DNA of 47,668 nt, from assembly GCA_900318835.1 (NCBI GenBank), contig ONLW01000022.1:1-47668 (forward strand), given 5' to 3'. The position numbers and the translations under genes were made by a program. Shown here in pieces: positions 8,221-16,555 of this stretch. Origin of the DNA: an uncultured Bacteroidales bacterium. Its GTDB lineage: Bacteria; Bacteroidota; Bacteroidia; Bacteroidales; P3. Position 1 is the first letter of the stretch; every line of letters begins with the position of its first letter. A model generated the notes under the pieces. That model was given only the letters and a program-made list of their open reading frames with translations. It was not told the origin of the DNA and searched no databases.

Positions 8221-9222
8221 TCAAATGATGTAAGGCTGTATAAAGTTAAAGAAGTAACCCACGATGATAATACCAACAGTACAGATCACAATGAACATTC
8301 CCAGCAGCTTCGGCTTCACAGCTTTCCGCAGCATAATCAGTGACGGGAGTGAAAGCGTTGTCACTGCCATCATAAACGAAAGCACAACGCCGAGAAGAGC
8401 TCCTTTTGACAGCAGCGCCTCTGCAATCGGAATCGTTCCAAAGATATCCGCATACATGGGAATTCCGATGACGGTGGCCAATATCACGCCCAGCGGATTT
8501 CCATTGCCAAGAATTTTTTCCACCACGCTCTCCGGAATCCAGTTATGAATTACCGCGCCGATGCCGACGCCGATCAGGATATAGGGAAATACTTTCTTAA
8601 ATGTTGAAACAACCTGATCTCTTGCATAGATAAGCCGATCCTTAAAGGACAGCTGCGGTGATTCAATATTTACACTGCTATTGCTTTGATAGATAAAATC
8701 TTCAACATATCTATCCATATGCAGGTGCTCGATCAGCGTGCCGCCCGCGACCGCGATAACAAGGCCCAAAATGACATAGATTACGGCCACCTTCGTTCCG
8801 AAAATACTCATCAGAAGGAGCAGACTTCCCAGATCCACCATCGGCGACGAAATCAGAAAAGAAAAGGTCACGCCAGGAGGAAGTCCCGCACTTGTGAAGC
8901 CAATAAAAAGCGGAATGGATGAGCAGGAACAAAAGGGCGTTACTGTGCCGAGCAGCGCGCCGATGCAGTTGGCCCATATTCCATGAAATCGGCCCAGAAT
9001 CTTACGGCTTCTCTCCGGCGGAAAATAGCTCTGGATATAGCTGATCAGGAAGATCAGGACACAGAGCAGAATCGTGATCTTTAATACGTCATAGATGAAA
9101 AACAGGATACTTCCACCGATGCGGGTATTCGTATCAAGTCCAAGTCTTGTCAGCGCGAATCCGATCAGAAAATTCAGCCATTTCATGCCCAGTACCTGAT
9201 TTTGAATAAAGCTCCATATCAT
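8221..9222 (-). CDS. ArsP-type permease (PF03773 family)
   Basis: 333-residue inner-membrane permease with about 8-9 helices. The family hallmark TPFCSCSSIPLF (Cys 98 and Cys 100) and the later STFKKVFPYILIGVGIGAVIHNWIPE repeat are both present. Some members export organoarsenicals (ArsP); others are only 'predicted permeases'. Its ATG overlaps the stop of the ArsR gene by four bases, showing translational coupling. Substrate is most likely a metalloid or its methylated form, from the regulator and redox neighbours. Confidence 0.87.
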   Translation of the reverse strand: MIWSFIQNQVLGMKWLNFLIGFALTRLGLDTNTRIGGSILFFIYDVLKITILLCVLIFLISYIQSYFPPERSRKILGRFHGIWANCIGALLGTVTPFCSCSSIPLFIGFTSAGLPPGVTFSFLISSPMVDLGSLLLLMSIFGTKVAVIYVILGLVIAVAGGTLIEHLHMDRYVEDFIYQSNSSVNIESPQLSFKDRLIYARDQVVSTFKKVFPYILIGVGIGAVIHNWIPESVVEKILGNGNPLGVILATVIGIPMYADIFGTIPIAEALLSKGALLGVVLSFMMAVTTLSLPSLIMLRKAVKPKLLGMFIVICTVGIIIVGYFFNFIQPYII

Positions 9223-9530
9223 TGGCAGTCACACTTTCCATCCGAATACCCGGGGTTTTTCTCACAATCCAGTGCGCCGATAAAGTGTTGGAAATCCCGC
9301 AAGGTTTCGCAGTTCAAAGAATAGTGGCTCCATTTTCCCTCTTTCCGGACATTGACCAGCCCGCAGTCACATAAAATCTTCATGTGATGAGAAAGCGTCG
9401 GCTGTGTAATATCAAACGCCTGAAGGATCACGCAGGCACACTTTTCACAGCCGGAAATCATATTCACAATTCGAAGTCTGTTCGGATCTCCCAGCGCCTT
9501 ACAGATGGCGGAAACCTGATCTTCTGTCAT
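9219..9530 (-). CDS. ArsR/SmtB family metalloregulator
   Basis: 103-residue winged-helix repressor. Recognition region ITQPTLSHHMKIL and the wing RKEGKWSHYSL are clear. A possible metalloid site is formed by Cys 28, 31 and 33 (GCEKCAC) just before the recognition helix, similar in place to the ELCVCD motif of ArsR. The start MTEDQ at 9,530 is preferred; a TTG four codons upstream is also open. It heads the permease - ferredoxin - thioredoxin operon and probably represses it until metalloid binds. Confidence 0.92.
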   Translation of the reverse strand: MTEDQVSAICKALGDPNRLRIVNMISGCEKCACVILQAFDITQPTLSHHMKILCDCGLVNVRKEGKWSHYSLNCETLRDFQHFIGALDCEKNPGYSDGKCDCQ

Positions 9531-9565
9531 AATAAAACCCAACTTTCTTCTAAAACATTGATGGT

Positions 9566-9606
9566 TATCTATGTTTTATGCTATCGCATACATAGATATA
9601 TGTCAA
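9566..9606 (-). promoter_or_regulatory. Promoter/operator of the ArsR operon
   Basis: On the minus strand TTGACA (9,601-9,606), a 17-base spacer and TAGCAT (9,578-9,583). An inverted repeat TATCTATGT (9,566-9,574) and ACATAGATA (9,590-9,598) overlaps spacer and -10, as expected for an ArsR operator. Confidence 0.75.
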
Positions 9607-9740
9607 TATATTTATGTAAAAAAATAAAGCGCAGCCTCCTCAGCCATACATGAGGTCTTTCGCTTCTTCTGCGACGAAACAATAATATGTGCAATATCTC
9701 AATATATTCCCGTAGTACTTATGGATGAAGGCGTCGAAAG

Positions 9741-10046
9741 GTGTACGATGCCGCCGTCAAGGAGGCTGAAGCGCAGAAGACGCGTGACAACGACAGTGCG
9801 GTTGTCGATGCTGAAGCGAAGAAAGCTCAGGCTGAAGAAGAGGCGAGGGCTGCGCAGAAGGCCGTTGACGAGGCTCAGACCAATGTCAATGCTTCCGCGA
9901 CTGAGGTGACGAATGCGGAGATCGCTGAGGCTGAGGCACAGAAGAAGACTGCGGATGCAGAAGAAGCAGAGCAGATTGCTGAGAATGTCGTGGATAAGTG
10001 CCAGAAAGATCTGGATGCGGCAAACGAAGCGCTTGATAAAAAGTGA
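9741..10046 (+). pseudogene. Alanine/glutamate-rich coiled-coil fragment
   Basis: About 100 residues of regular A/E/K/Q heptads (e.g. AEAKKAQAEEEARAAQKAVDEAQ). The frame is closed just upstream and opens with GTG without a ribosome site, so this is probably an internal piece of a long surface or tail protein of the kind found in Firmicute cell-wall proteins. No anchor motif follows. The flanking 9,610-9,740 stretch shows no gene. Confidence 0.5.
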
Positions 10047-10123
10047 AGGACATCCGATTATTATCCTTGAAGATGCGTTCGTTACGTCAGATTGTTTTCT
10101 GAACAAGTGAAAAATAGTAATGG

Positions 10124-10151
10124 AAAAGTGCCGTTTCCCGCGGCACTTTTT
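10124..10151. terminator. Rho-independent terminator
   Basis: AAAAGTGCCG, a 7-base loop, CGGCACTTTT and a T-run. A-runs on the 5' side make it able to work in both directions. Confidence 0.8.
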
Positions 10152-10182
10152 GATTTGCACCGCCTTCCGCCGCCCAAATAGC

Positions 10183-10423
10183 CTGTGGCGGGCAACATAC
10201 GAATCAACCTCAGTATCTTCTGGAACGGTTTGCAAAAGCTGTAGGCCGTGCGGAAGAGCAGGCCTTTATCGCTGGGACAGGAAGTAAAATGCCGACAGGT
10301 ATCGTTTCACCGGACAAAGATGCGGAGGTTGCGTTCACAGTTAAGGAACTTGGATGGGACGAAATAACGAAGCTTTATTTTTCCTTATCGTCCAGCGTAT
10401 CCGTCAGGGAAGACGCAGGATGA
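10183..10423 (+). pseudogene. HK97-type phage major capsid protein remnant
   Basis: From 10,211 the frame reads QYLLERFAKAVGRAEEQAF followed by IAGTGSKMPTGI, the conserved 'AxGRAEExAFxxGxG' block of HK97-fold capsid proteins. Just upstream, in another frame, NIRINL fits the preceding strand, so a frameshift lies near 10,205. Nothing before or after is recognisable, so about 70 residues of a roughly 300-400 residue protein survive. This marks a decayed prophage or satellite. Confidence 0.7.
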
Positions 10424-10470
10424 TGCAGATCCGCTTGACAATATATATCTAAAAGGTAGTATTTCCCTTT

Positions 10471-10507
10471 CCAAAGCACCATGAACGCATGCGTTTTGGT
10501 GCTTTGG
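10471..10507. repeat. 11-bp perfect inverted repeat
   Basis: CCAAAGCACCA and TGGTGCTTTGG around a 15-base loop; the right arm is followed by a partial extra copy (TGCTTTG). Terminator-like in shape but without a T-run. The region 10,424-10,581 has no gene. Confidence 0.6.
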
Positions 10508-10581
10508 TGCTTTGAGTTGTCCTGTCAGCGCACTTTGGAGCGCCTGAAAATACAGGCGCAAATACAGACGTATATCGCTCC

Positions 10582-10965
10582 TTACCCAAATCTTCTCTTT
10601 AGTTGTTCCTGTATTTGGCCGATCACCTTCAGATATTCCTCATCCGGTTTTCCGGTCGGATCCTCAAGTCCCCAGTCATCATCAAAATCTCTCCCGATGA
10701 AAGGACATTTTACCCCGCATCCCATGGATATGGCGATGTCCGGAGCGGGAATATCCCGGATTGTCTTCGGATACTGAGAACGCATGTCTATTTTGAACTT
10801 TTCTTTCAGGATGCGGACTGCATCCTGGTCGATTTGTTCTTTCGGAACTGACCCCGCGGAGTAGAATTGATATCCTTGATATCCGGCACGCTTAGCCAAT
10901 GCCTCAGCCATCTGACTCCGGCAGGAATTATGCGTACAGATGAATGCTACCGTTTTATCTGCCAT
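10582..10965 (-). CDS. arsC: Arsenate reductase, thioredoxin-coupled (LMW phosphatase type)
   Basis: 127-residue cytoplasmic enzyme reducing arsenate to arsenite. The P-loop CTHNSCR (Cys 10 to Arg 16) and the two resolving Cys in MGCGVKCPF (83 and 87) match the thioredoxin-linked ArsC type. DWGLEDPTGKPDEEYL is the conserved C-terminal loop with the catalytic Asp. The start MADKTV has a GGATGG site; it overlaps the 3' end of the ACR3 gene by 11 bases, so the two are one operon: arsenate is reduced and arsenite exported. Confidence 0.93.
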   Translation of the reverse strand: MADKTVAFICTHNSCRSQMAEALAKRAGYQGYQFYSAGSVPKEQIDQDAVRILKEKFKIDMRSQYPKTIRDIPAPDIAISMGCGVKCPFIGRDFDDDWGLEDPTGKPDEEYLKVIGQIQEQLKRRFG

Positions 10966-11878
10966 CAGAAAACCATCCTTTTGTCTTATTTGCAATTTTT
11001 ACGAGTGTCAGCATGACCGGAACCTCTGTCAGTACACCGACCGTCGTCGCAAGTGCTGCAGGGCTCGTAGTTCCAAACAAGGCAATCGCAACCGCGACAG
11101 CCAGCTCAAAGAAGTTCGACGCACCGATCATGCCGGCGGGGGCCGCGATTTCAAACGGCAGCCGGATTAGTTTTCCCGCTCCATAGGCAAGGAAGAAAAT
11201 CACAAACGTCTGGATGATGAGCGGTACCGCGATCAACACGATGTGAAGCGGGTTGCCGAGAATCACTTCCGCCTGTGAGCTGAAGATGATGACCAGCGTC
11301 AAAAGGAGTCCGACCGTCGTGGCGTTGTCAAACTTATGAACAAATTCACTCTCCAGATAGTCTTTCCCTCTCCTGTTTATGACCGCAATGCGGGTAATGA
11401 CTCCTCCTGCCAGCGGAATGACTACGAAGAGAAAAATGCTCACGAAAAGTGTACTGTACGGCACAGATACGTTGGAGACACCCAGCAGGAACTTCACAAT
11501 CGGCACAAAGGCGATCAGAATGATCAGATCATTGGTTGCCACCTGCACCACGGTATAGGCAGGATTTCCGTTCACCAGGGTGCTCCAGACAAAAACCATC
11601 GCTGTACAGGGAGCCGCTCCAAGAAGCACCGCGCCAGCCAGATACTGTGTTGCCAGATCCGGCGAAATGAAATTTCTAAACATTCCAAAAAGAAATAGCG
11701 AGGCAAGCCCATACATCGTAAACGGCTTGATCGCCCAGTTGACGATCCAGGTCAGAAAAAGCCCCTTGGGATTTTTCCCGACTTCCTTTACACTCCGGAA
11801 ATCCACCTTAATCATCATCGGGTAAATCATAATCCAGATCAGAATTGCAATCGGCATAGAGATGCCGGCAAATTCCAT
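10955..11878 (-). CDS. ACR3-family arsenite exporter, N-terminus cut at the contig join
   Basis: Ten-helix arsenite/H+ antiporter of the ACR3 (BART) family. Seen from EFAGISMPIAILIWIMIYPMM through GAAPCTAMVFVWS (with the catalytic Cys) to GTTSPAALATTVGVLTEVPVML. About 40 N-terminal residues that should precede EFAGIS are missing. Upstream of about 11,878 the open frame continues only as the reverse complement of an acetyltransferase gene, so no genuine start codon exists here. The gene is intact up to the join, which suggests assembly error rather than decay. Confidence 0.88.
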   Translation of the reverse strand: MEFAGISMPIAILIWIMIYPMMIKVDFRSVKEVGKNPKGLFLTWIVNWAIKPFTMYGLASLFLFGMFRNFISPDLATQYLAGAVLLGAAPCTAMVFVWSTLVNGNPAYTVVQVATNDLIILIAFVPIVKFLLGVSNVSVPYSTLFVSIFLFVVIPLAGGVITRIAVINRRGKDYLESEFVHKFDNATTVGLLLTLVIIFSSQAEVILGNPLHIVLIAVPLIIQTFVIFFLAYGAGKLIRLPFEIAAPAGMIGASNFFELAVAVAIALFGTTSPAALATTVGVLTEVPVMLTLVKIANKTKGWFSDGR

Positions 11879-11885
11879 TTCCTCG
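11865..11885. other. Probable chimeric join between Firmicute and Bacteroidales sequence
   Basis: Two opposed genes, ACR3 (minus) and a GNAT protein (plus), both lose their N-termini here. Promoter style, ribosome sites and gene families change at the same point. The short shared stretch around AAATTCCATTT fits both protein frames and could be the microhomology at which the join happened. Confidence 0.8.
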
Positions 11886-12274
11886 TAGCCGAAAACGGCG
11901 ACGACCCGGTGGGTCTCCTTACCTACTGGACTTTCGAAGACCTTATTTACATTGAACATTTCGCCATTGACGAGGCACTCCGCAATCAGGGCCTCGGAAA
12001 GGCGACCTTCCTCAATTTCCTTTCGCAACAGCAGGAGCAGGTGGTGCTCGAGGTGGAAGTGCCCAACAACGAGGTGGCCGACCATCGTGTGGAATTCTAC
12101 GCCAGCATGGGCTTCTACCAGAACCCCCAAACCTATTTCCAGCCCCCCTATCGCGAAGGTGGCCAGGAAGTGCCCATGATTTTAATGTCGAAATACGAAC
12201 TCGATGACGATGAATTTTTCGAAATTCGAAACCTTTTATACCGCGAAGTGTACGGAAAAAAACAAGAGAAATAA
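11882..12274 (+). CDS. GNAT family N-acetyltransferase, 5' truncated
   Basis: The frame reads LVAENGDDPVGLLTYWTFEDL, then IYIEHFAIDEALRNQGLGKA (motif A, the acetyl-CoA loop NQGLGK), then HRVEFYASMGFYQNPQTYF (motif B). Such proteins are usually about 160-175 residues; some 40 N-terminal residues are missing because of the join just upstream. The strand and style belong to the Bacteroidales side. Substrate unknown. Confidence 0.85.
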   Translation, partial: LVAENGDDPVGLLTYWTFEDLIYIEHFAIDEALRNQGLGKATFLNFLSQQQEQVVLEVEVPNNEVADHRVEFYASMGFYQNPQTYFQPPYREGGQEVPMILMSKYELDDDEFFEIRNLLYREVYGKKQEK

Positions 12275-12379
12275 AAAAATGCAAATATTTTTTCACGTGC
12301 AGCTTGTTGATTAACAAATAAATATTTTTCTCACAAAAAAATTATTAAAAAAAAATTTGGCCAGTATCTAAAAAGTTCG

Positions 12380-12387
12380 TACTTTTG
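12380..12387 (+). promoter_or_regulatory. Bacteroidetes promoter of tRNA-Arg
   Basis: TACTTTTG fits the -7 consensus TAnnTTTG, with TTTGG about 21 bases upstream as the -33 part. Position fits transcription of the tRNA at 12,428. Confidence 0.75.
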
Positions 12388-12427
12388 CACTCGCTTTCGG
12401 AAAGAGAAATGACCGAAATCCAAAGAT

Positions 12428-12501
12428 GGCTCCTTAGCTCAACTGAATAGAGCATCTGACTACGGATCAGAAGGTTGCAGGTTTGAATCCTGCAGGAGTC
12501 A
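12428..12501 (+). tRNA. tRNA-Arg (anticodon ACG)
   Basis: A full cloverleaf can be drawn: acceptor GGCTCCT with AGGAGTC, D-stem GCTC/GAGC, anticodon stem TCTGA/TCAGA around loop CTACGGA (anticodon ACG), and T-arm GCAGG-TTTGAAT-CCTGC. CCA is not encoded. 74 bases. It reads CGU and, after A-to-I editing, other CGN codons. Confidence 0.96.
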
Positions 12502-12506
12502 CACAG

Positions 12507-12538
12507 AAGAGAGAACAGGAATGTTCTCTCTTTTTTTT
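12507..12538 (+). terminator. Rho-independent terminator after tRNA-Arg
   Basis: An 11-bp perfect stem (AAGAGAGAACA with TGTTCTCTCTT) around GGAA, followed by a run of T. It ends the tRNA transcript. Confidence 0.93.
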
Positions 12539-12600
12539 GTATTCGTCCGTCACCCTCTTGACTCCTCACTCCCACCCCATCGCCACCCACCAGACAAAAA

Positions 12601-12685
12601 CACCCTACCATACCCTTACCAACCCCCTACCAACTCCTACTATGGTAGGAGTTGGTTAGGAGTTGATAAGGTGTTCATAGGTGGT
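12601..12685. repeat. CCTACCAA-type inverted repeat element, copy 1
   Basis: A long imperfect dyad built from CCTACCAA/CCAACTCCTA units. The perfect core is CCAACTCCTAC-tatg-GTAGGAGTTGG (12,630-12,655). The flanking 12,539-12,752 contains no gene. A sister element lies at 27,281-27,362, also directly before a promoter. Confidence 0.75.
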
Positions 12686-12752
12686 TATCAGTTAGTTGGT
12701 ATTAATAGGGAAATGGGACGTTTTTTTTCGTTTTCGATATAAAAAAAATGCG

Positions 12753-12760
12753 TATCTTTG
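12753..12760 (+). promoter_or_regulatory. Bacteroidetes promoter of the T9SS protein gene
   Basis: TATCTTTG followed by CA, the TAnnTTTG consensus, 28 bases before the start codon at 12,788. Confidence 0.75.
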
Positions 12761-12787
12761 CATTTGTATTTTATATATATATACACT

Positions 12788-15700
12788 ATGAAAAACAGGT
12801 GTTTTCTTCTGGACATGATGCTGGTTGTCTGTCTGACGGCGTGGGGGCGTAATGAGCGCGACACGCTGTGGGCAGGCACGATGGTGCACTTCGTGGAGAA
12901 TGCAGGCCAGTGGGATGCGCGGGTGAGATTTGAGGCACAGGTGAAGGATGCAGCAGTGTTCATGGAGGCCGACGGCATCATGGTGGTGCTGAGGGAGCAT
13001 CAGGGACATCCCATGCCAAACGAGAAAAAAAATAGTTCCGGACGGAAATGCCACGCATACAAGATGCGGTTTGCGGGGTGCACCCCTGCCCTGCCGATGG
13101 GTTATGACCGCGAGGAGGGCTACAACAACTATTTCCTTGGCGACGACCCATCGCGGTGGCGCTCAAAGGTGGGCAACTACGCCACAGTGCGCTATGACGG
13201 TCTCTATCCCGGAGTGGCACTAGAGGTTTATGGCGGCGCTAAGATGCTGAAATACAACTTTATCGTAAATGCCATGGCTGACGCGTCGAAGATTGTAATG
13301 GAGTATGAGGGCGTGGACGGAGTGAGCGTGAGCCGCGAAGGCAACCTGGTGGTGCGAACTTCGGTAAGAGATGTGGTGGAACTAAAGCCATATGTGTATC
13401 AAGGAAATACGGAGGTGACTGGAAAATGGAAAGTGGAGAGGGGAAAGAATGGATGGAAGGTGTGGATTGAGCTGGGAGAATATGACCGCGGGAAGGAACT
13501 CGTGATTGACCCAGTGCTGATTTTCAGCACTTATACCGGCTCACGGGCCGACAACTGGGGCACCACGGCAGCCTACGATTCGGAGAAGAATGTCTACACT
13601 GCGGGGTTGGCGTTCAACGTGGGATATCCCACCACAACAGGCGCCTATATGGAAAGACCCGGGGGAGGCACCGATGTGGGCATTTTCAAGTTCGACAGCC
13701 TAGGGCAGCAACGAATCTACGCCACTTACCTGGGTGGCGGCTCGACGGACATGCCGCACAGCATGTTTGTCAACTCGTTCGACGAACTGATAGTTTTTGG
13801 CACCACGGGATCAATTGATTTCCCGACAACAACGGGTGCCTACCAACGGCAGCACGGCGGTGGCGACAGTGTCACATACGAGAATACCTCGTCACTGACC
13901 TACCCTCACGGCAGCGACATCTTCGTGAGCCGACTGAGCGCCGACGGCAGTCAGTTGCGGGCCTCGACCTATGTAGGTGGCAGCGGCAACGACGGACTGA
14001 ATTACCGCCAGAACCTGAACAGTAGCTCCTCACTCATCATGGCCGGCAACGATTCGCTCTACTACAACTATGGCGACGGTGCCCGCGGCGAGATTATCAC
14101 CGACAACCTGAACAACGTCTATGTCGGTAGCACCACCATGAGTAATAATTTCCCAACCACCTCCTCTGCCCTGCAACCCACTCACCGTGGACGGCAGGAC
14201 GGGGTAGTCTTCAAGCTCGACCACAACCTGCGCACCCTGCTATGGAGCACCTATCTGGGAGGAAACCAGGATGATGCCGTCTATTCCATCGATGTCGACT
14301 CGGCCTACAACCTGCTGATTTGCGGCGGTACCAACAGTCCCAATTTCCCCACTACCGAGGGAGCCTGGCAGACCACCTACGGCGGTGGCTCGGCTGACGG
14401 CTTTGTGAGCAAGATATCCTACAACGGCGACCGTCTGATGGCGTCGACTTTTGTGGGAAGACGATTCTATGACCAACTCTATTTCGTGCGTGCCGGGCGA
14501 CGGAACGAAGTCTTCCTCTTCGGACAAACCAAACCGATGGGCACTAGCACATTCATCTACAATGCCGGTTACAGCGTCTACAACAGTGGCATGCTGCTCA
14601 TGCGCATGCAGCCAGACTTGAGCGACCGGGTGTGGAGCACCCTCTTTGGCACTCCCGGACGCATCAACCTCTCCCCCACCGCCTTCGCTGCCGACATCTG
14701 CAACCGGATTTATCTTGCCGGCTGGGGGCGCGACTTTGTGACCTACAATGATGTACAGTGGTACACAGGCGGCACCACCGGCATGGAGACCACGGCCGAT
14801 GCCTATAGCGACACCACTGACGGTCAGGATTTCTATATCATGAGTATCGACGCTGACGCCAACAACCTCGTATATGCCTCGTTTTTTGGCGAATTGCACG
14901 ACACTGTCCGGTGGGTTGGCGGTGGCGATCATGTAGATGGCGGAACAAGCCGCTTCGACCGTCTGGCGACACTTTATCAGTCGGTGTGTGCTTCGTGCCA
15001 TGGTACCCAGGGATTTCCCCACACCGCTGATGCCTGGAGCGACAGCAACCGTGCCGGCAACTGCAACAACGCACTATTCCGCTTCAGTGTCAGTGACGAT
15101 TTCCCGGTAGCGGAATTTGTTCCACCGACAGCGGGGTGTGCCCCTTATAGTGTTACCTTCCGGAATACGGGTCGCGGGACATCGTTTGTATGGGACTTTG
15201 GTGATGGCGGCACCTCGACAGAGCGCAATCCTTCGCATACCTACGCCACGGGTGGCATCTACACAATCACTCTCATAGCCCGAATGCCAGGAGGCTGCTC
15301 AGAAGCAGATACTCAGCGGTATGCACTGCATGTGATAGGTAATGGCGGGGATTGTTTTGACCCTTATATCTCTTGTGCCGGTGAAAGAATACAGATAGGC
15401 ATGCAGCCACAAATTGGTGTCACCTATCAGTGGTTGACCGACGGAGTGAGCGACGCCACGGTGGCCAATCCTTGGGTAGACACGGCAGGAACCTATCTGC
15501 TCCGGGTATCCGCCTTGGGATGCAGCGAGATGGACACTTTCAAAGTACAAACCTATACGCTGATTGACCTTTGGAATACCACAGCCATCAGTTGCCACGA
15601 CTCATCCGACGGAAGTTTGGCCTTTAGGCTGGGACCGGGAATAAACCCCGATTCGGTGAGGCTGACCATGACACCTGCCGCTGATTCCTCGTTCAGCGGA

Positions 15701-16552
15701 CGCACATACACCTTCACTGGCCTTGCCGCTGGTATCTATCATGTCACTGCCACAGGCTACGGATGTGAATGGGAACAGGATGTCACCCTTGCCAACCCGC
15801 CTCTGCCCTATTATGAGAAAAGAACCTCGTCGATACTATGCAACGACAGCTGTACCGGATGGATTAATATACGATACAACCTCAGTGTCATTCCTGAGAT
15901 TTCAGCAAAAGACACCCTTATCAACGGGCTTTGTGAGGGCACTTATATCACAGAACTAACCTCGCTGGGATGTCCTTTGACAGACACCACCGTCATTTCC
16001 CGTAGCCACATGCTCGACAGCCTTCATGTATGGGCCGACAGCTACCATGTGTTCGTTGGTGAAAATGTACAATTGCATACCGATCTGGGCCATGAGGTAA
16101 GTGGTATCACCTATCTTTGGACTCCTACCACCGACCTCAACCGACCCGATATACCCAACCCTACAGCCACCATTTCCGACACTTCTGTATGCTACACCGT
16201 CACTGTCACCACTACAGACGGATGCACCGCCACGGACTCCGTTTGTATCAAGGGTACAAACCTAATCTGCGGAGCTCCAGAGTATGTGATACCCAATGCT
16301 TTTACTCCCAATGGTGACGGTATAAACGATGTGGTGGATTTCTCGAGCATCATTTTGACCGAGATTCATGTGGCAGTCTTCAACCGTTGGGGCGAGTGTG
16401 TTTTCGAGAGCGAAGACCTGAACAATTGCCGTTGGGATGGCACATACAAGAACACACGCTGCCTGCCAGGAGTCTATACCTACACTTGCCGCATTCGTTG
16501 CCACAACCAAGTGGAGACCGAACTTAAAGGTGACATTACTTTAATACTCTAA
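12788..16552 (+). CDS. Large secreted protein with SBBP repeats, PKD domain and T9SS type-B sorting domain
   Basis: 1,254-residue secreted protein. Order of parts: a signal peptide (MKNRCFLLDMMLVVCLTAWG); an N-terminal beta domain starting FVENAGQWDARVRF; several SBBP beta-propeller repeats (pattern STYLGGNQDDAVYSI, FPTTTGAY); a PKD domain near residues 770-850 (SFVWDFGDGGTS, NPSHTY); Ig-like Cys-containing modules; and a C-terminal gliding-motility/CHU_C type domain beginning PNAFTPNGDGINDV. That last domain is the signal for export by the type IX system and attachment to the surface. The start at 12,788 is chosen because the longer frame begins within the leader, before a signal peptide. 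No T9SS machinery gene is in the window. Role may be adhesion or matrix. Confidence 0.85.
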   Translation: MKNRCFLLDMMLVVCLTAWGRNERDTLWAGTMVHFVENAGQWDARVRFEAQVKDAAVFMEADGIMVVLREHQGHPMPNEKKNSSGRKCHAYKMRFAGCTPALPMGYDREEGYNNYFLGDDPSRWRSKVGNYATVRYDGLYPGVALEVYGGAKMLKYNFIVNAMADASKIVMEYEGVDGVSVSREGNLVVRTSVRDVVELKPYVYQGNTEVTGKWKVERGKNGWKVWIELGEYDRGKELVIDPVLIFSTYTGSRADNWGTTAAYDSEKNVYTAGLAFNVGYPTTTGAYMERPGGGTDVGIFKFDSLGQQRIYATYLGGGSTDMPHSMFVNSFDELIVFGTTGSIDFPTTTGAYQRQHGGGDSVTYENTSSLTYPHGSDIFVSRLSADGSQLRASTYVGGSGNDGLNYRQNLNSSSSLIMAGNDSLYYNYGDGARGEIITDNLNNVYVGSTTMSNNFPTTSSALQPTHRGRQDGVVFKLDHNLRTLLWSTYLGGNQDDAVYSIDVDSAYNLLICGGTNSPNFPTTEGAWQTTYGGGSADGFVSKISYNGDRLMASTFVGRRFYDQLYFVRAGRRNEVFLFGQTKPMGTSTFIYNAGYSVYNSGMLLMRMQPDLSDRVWSTLFGTPGRINLSPTAFAADICNRIYLAGWGRDFVTYNDVQWYTGGTTGMETTADAYSDTTDGQDFYIMSIDADANNLVYASFFGELHDTVRWVGGGDHVDGGTSRFDRLATLYQSVCASCHGTQGFPHTADAWSDSNRAGNCNNALFRFSVSDDFPVAEFVPPTAGCAPYSVTFRNTGRGTSFVWDFGDGGTSTERNPSHTYATGGIYTITLIARMPGGCSEADTQRYALHVIGNGGDCFDPYISCAGERIQIGMQPQIGVTYQWLTDGVSDATVANPWVDTAGTYLLRVSALGCSEMDTFKVQTYTLIDLWNTTAISCHDSSDGSLAFRLGPGINPDSVRLTMTPAADSSFSGRTYTFTGLAAGIYHVTATGYGCEWEQDVTLANPPLPYYEKRTSSILCNDSCTGWINIRYNLSVIPEISAKDTLINGLCEGTYITELTSLGCPLTDTTVISRSHMLDSLHVWADSYHVFVGENVQLHTDLGHEVSGITYLWTPTTDLNRPDIPNPTATISDTSVCYTVTVTTTDGCTATDSVCIKGTNLICGAPEYVIPNAFTPNGDGINDVVDFSSIILTEIHVAVFNRWGECVFESEDLNNCRWDGTYKNTRCLPGVYTYTCRIRCHNQVETELKGDITLIL

Positions 16553-16555
16553 CTC

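Noticed and set aside
10955-12130. A 391-residue open frame reading from the GNAT region into ACR3
   Set aside because: The first ~84 codons are the reverse complement of the acetyltransferase gene; the fusion is an effect of the join, not a real protein.
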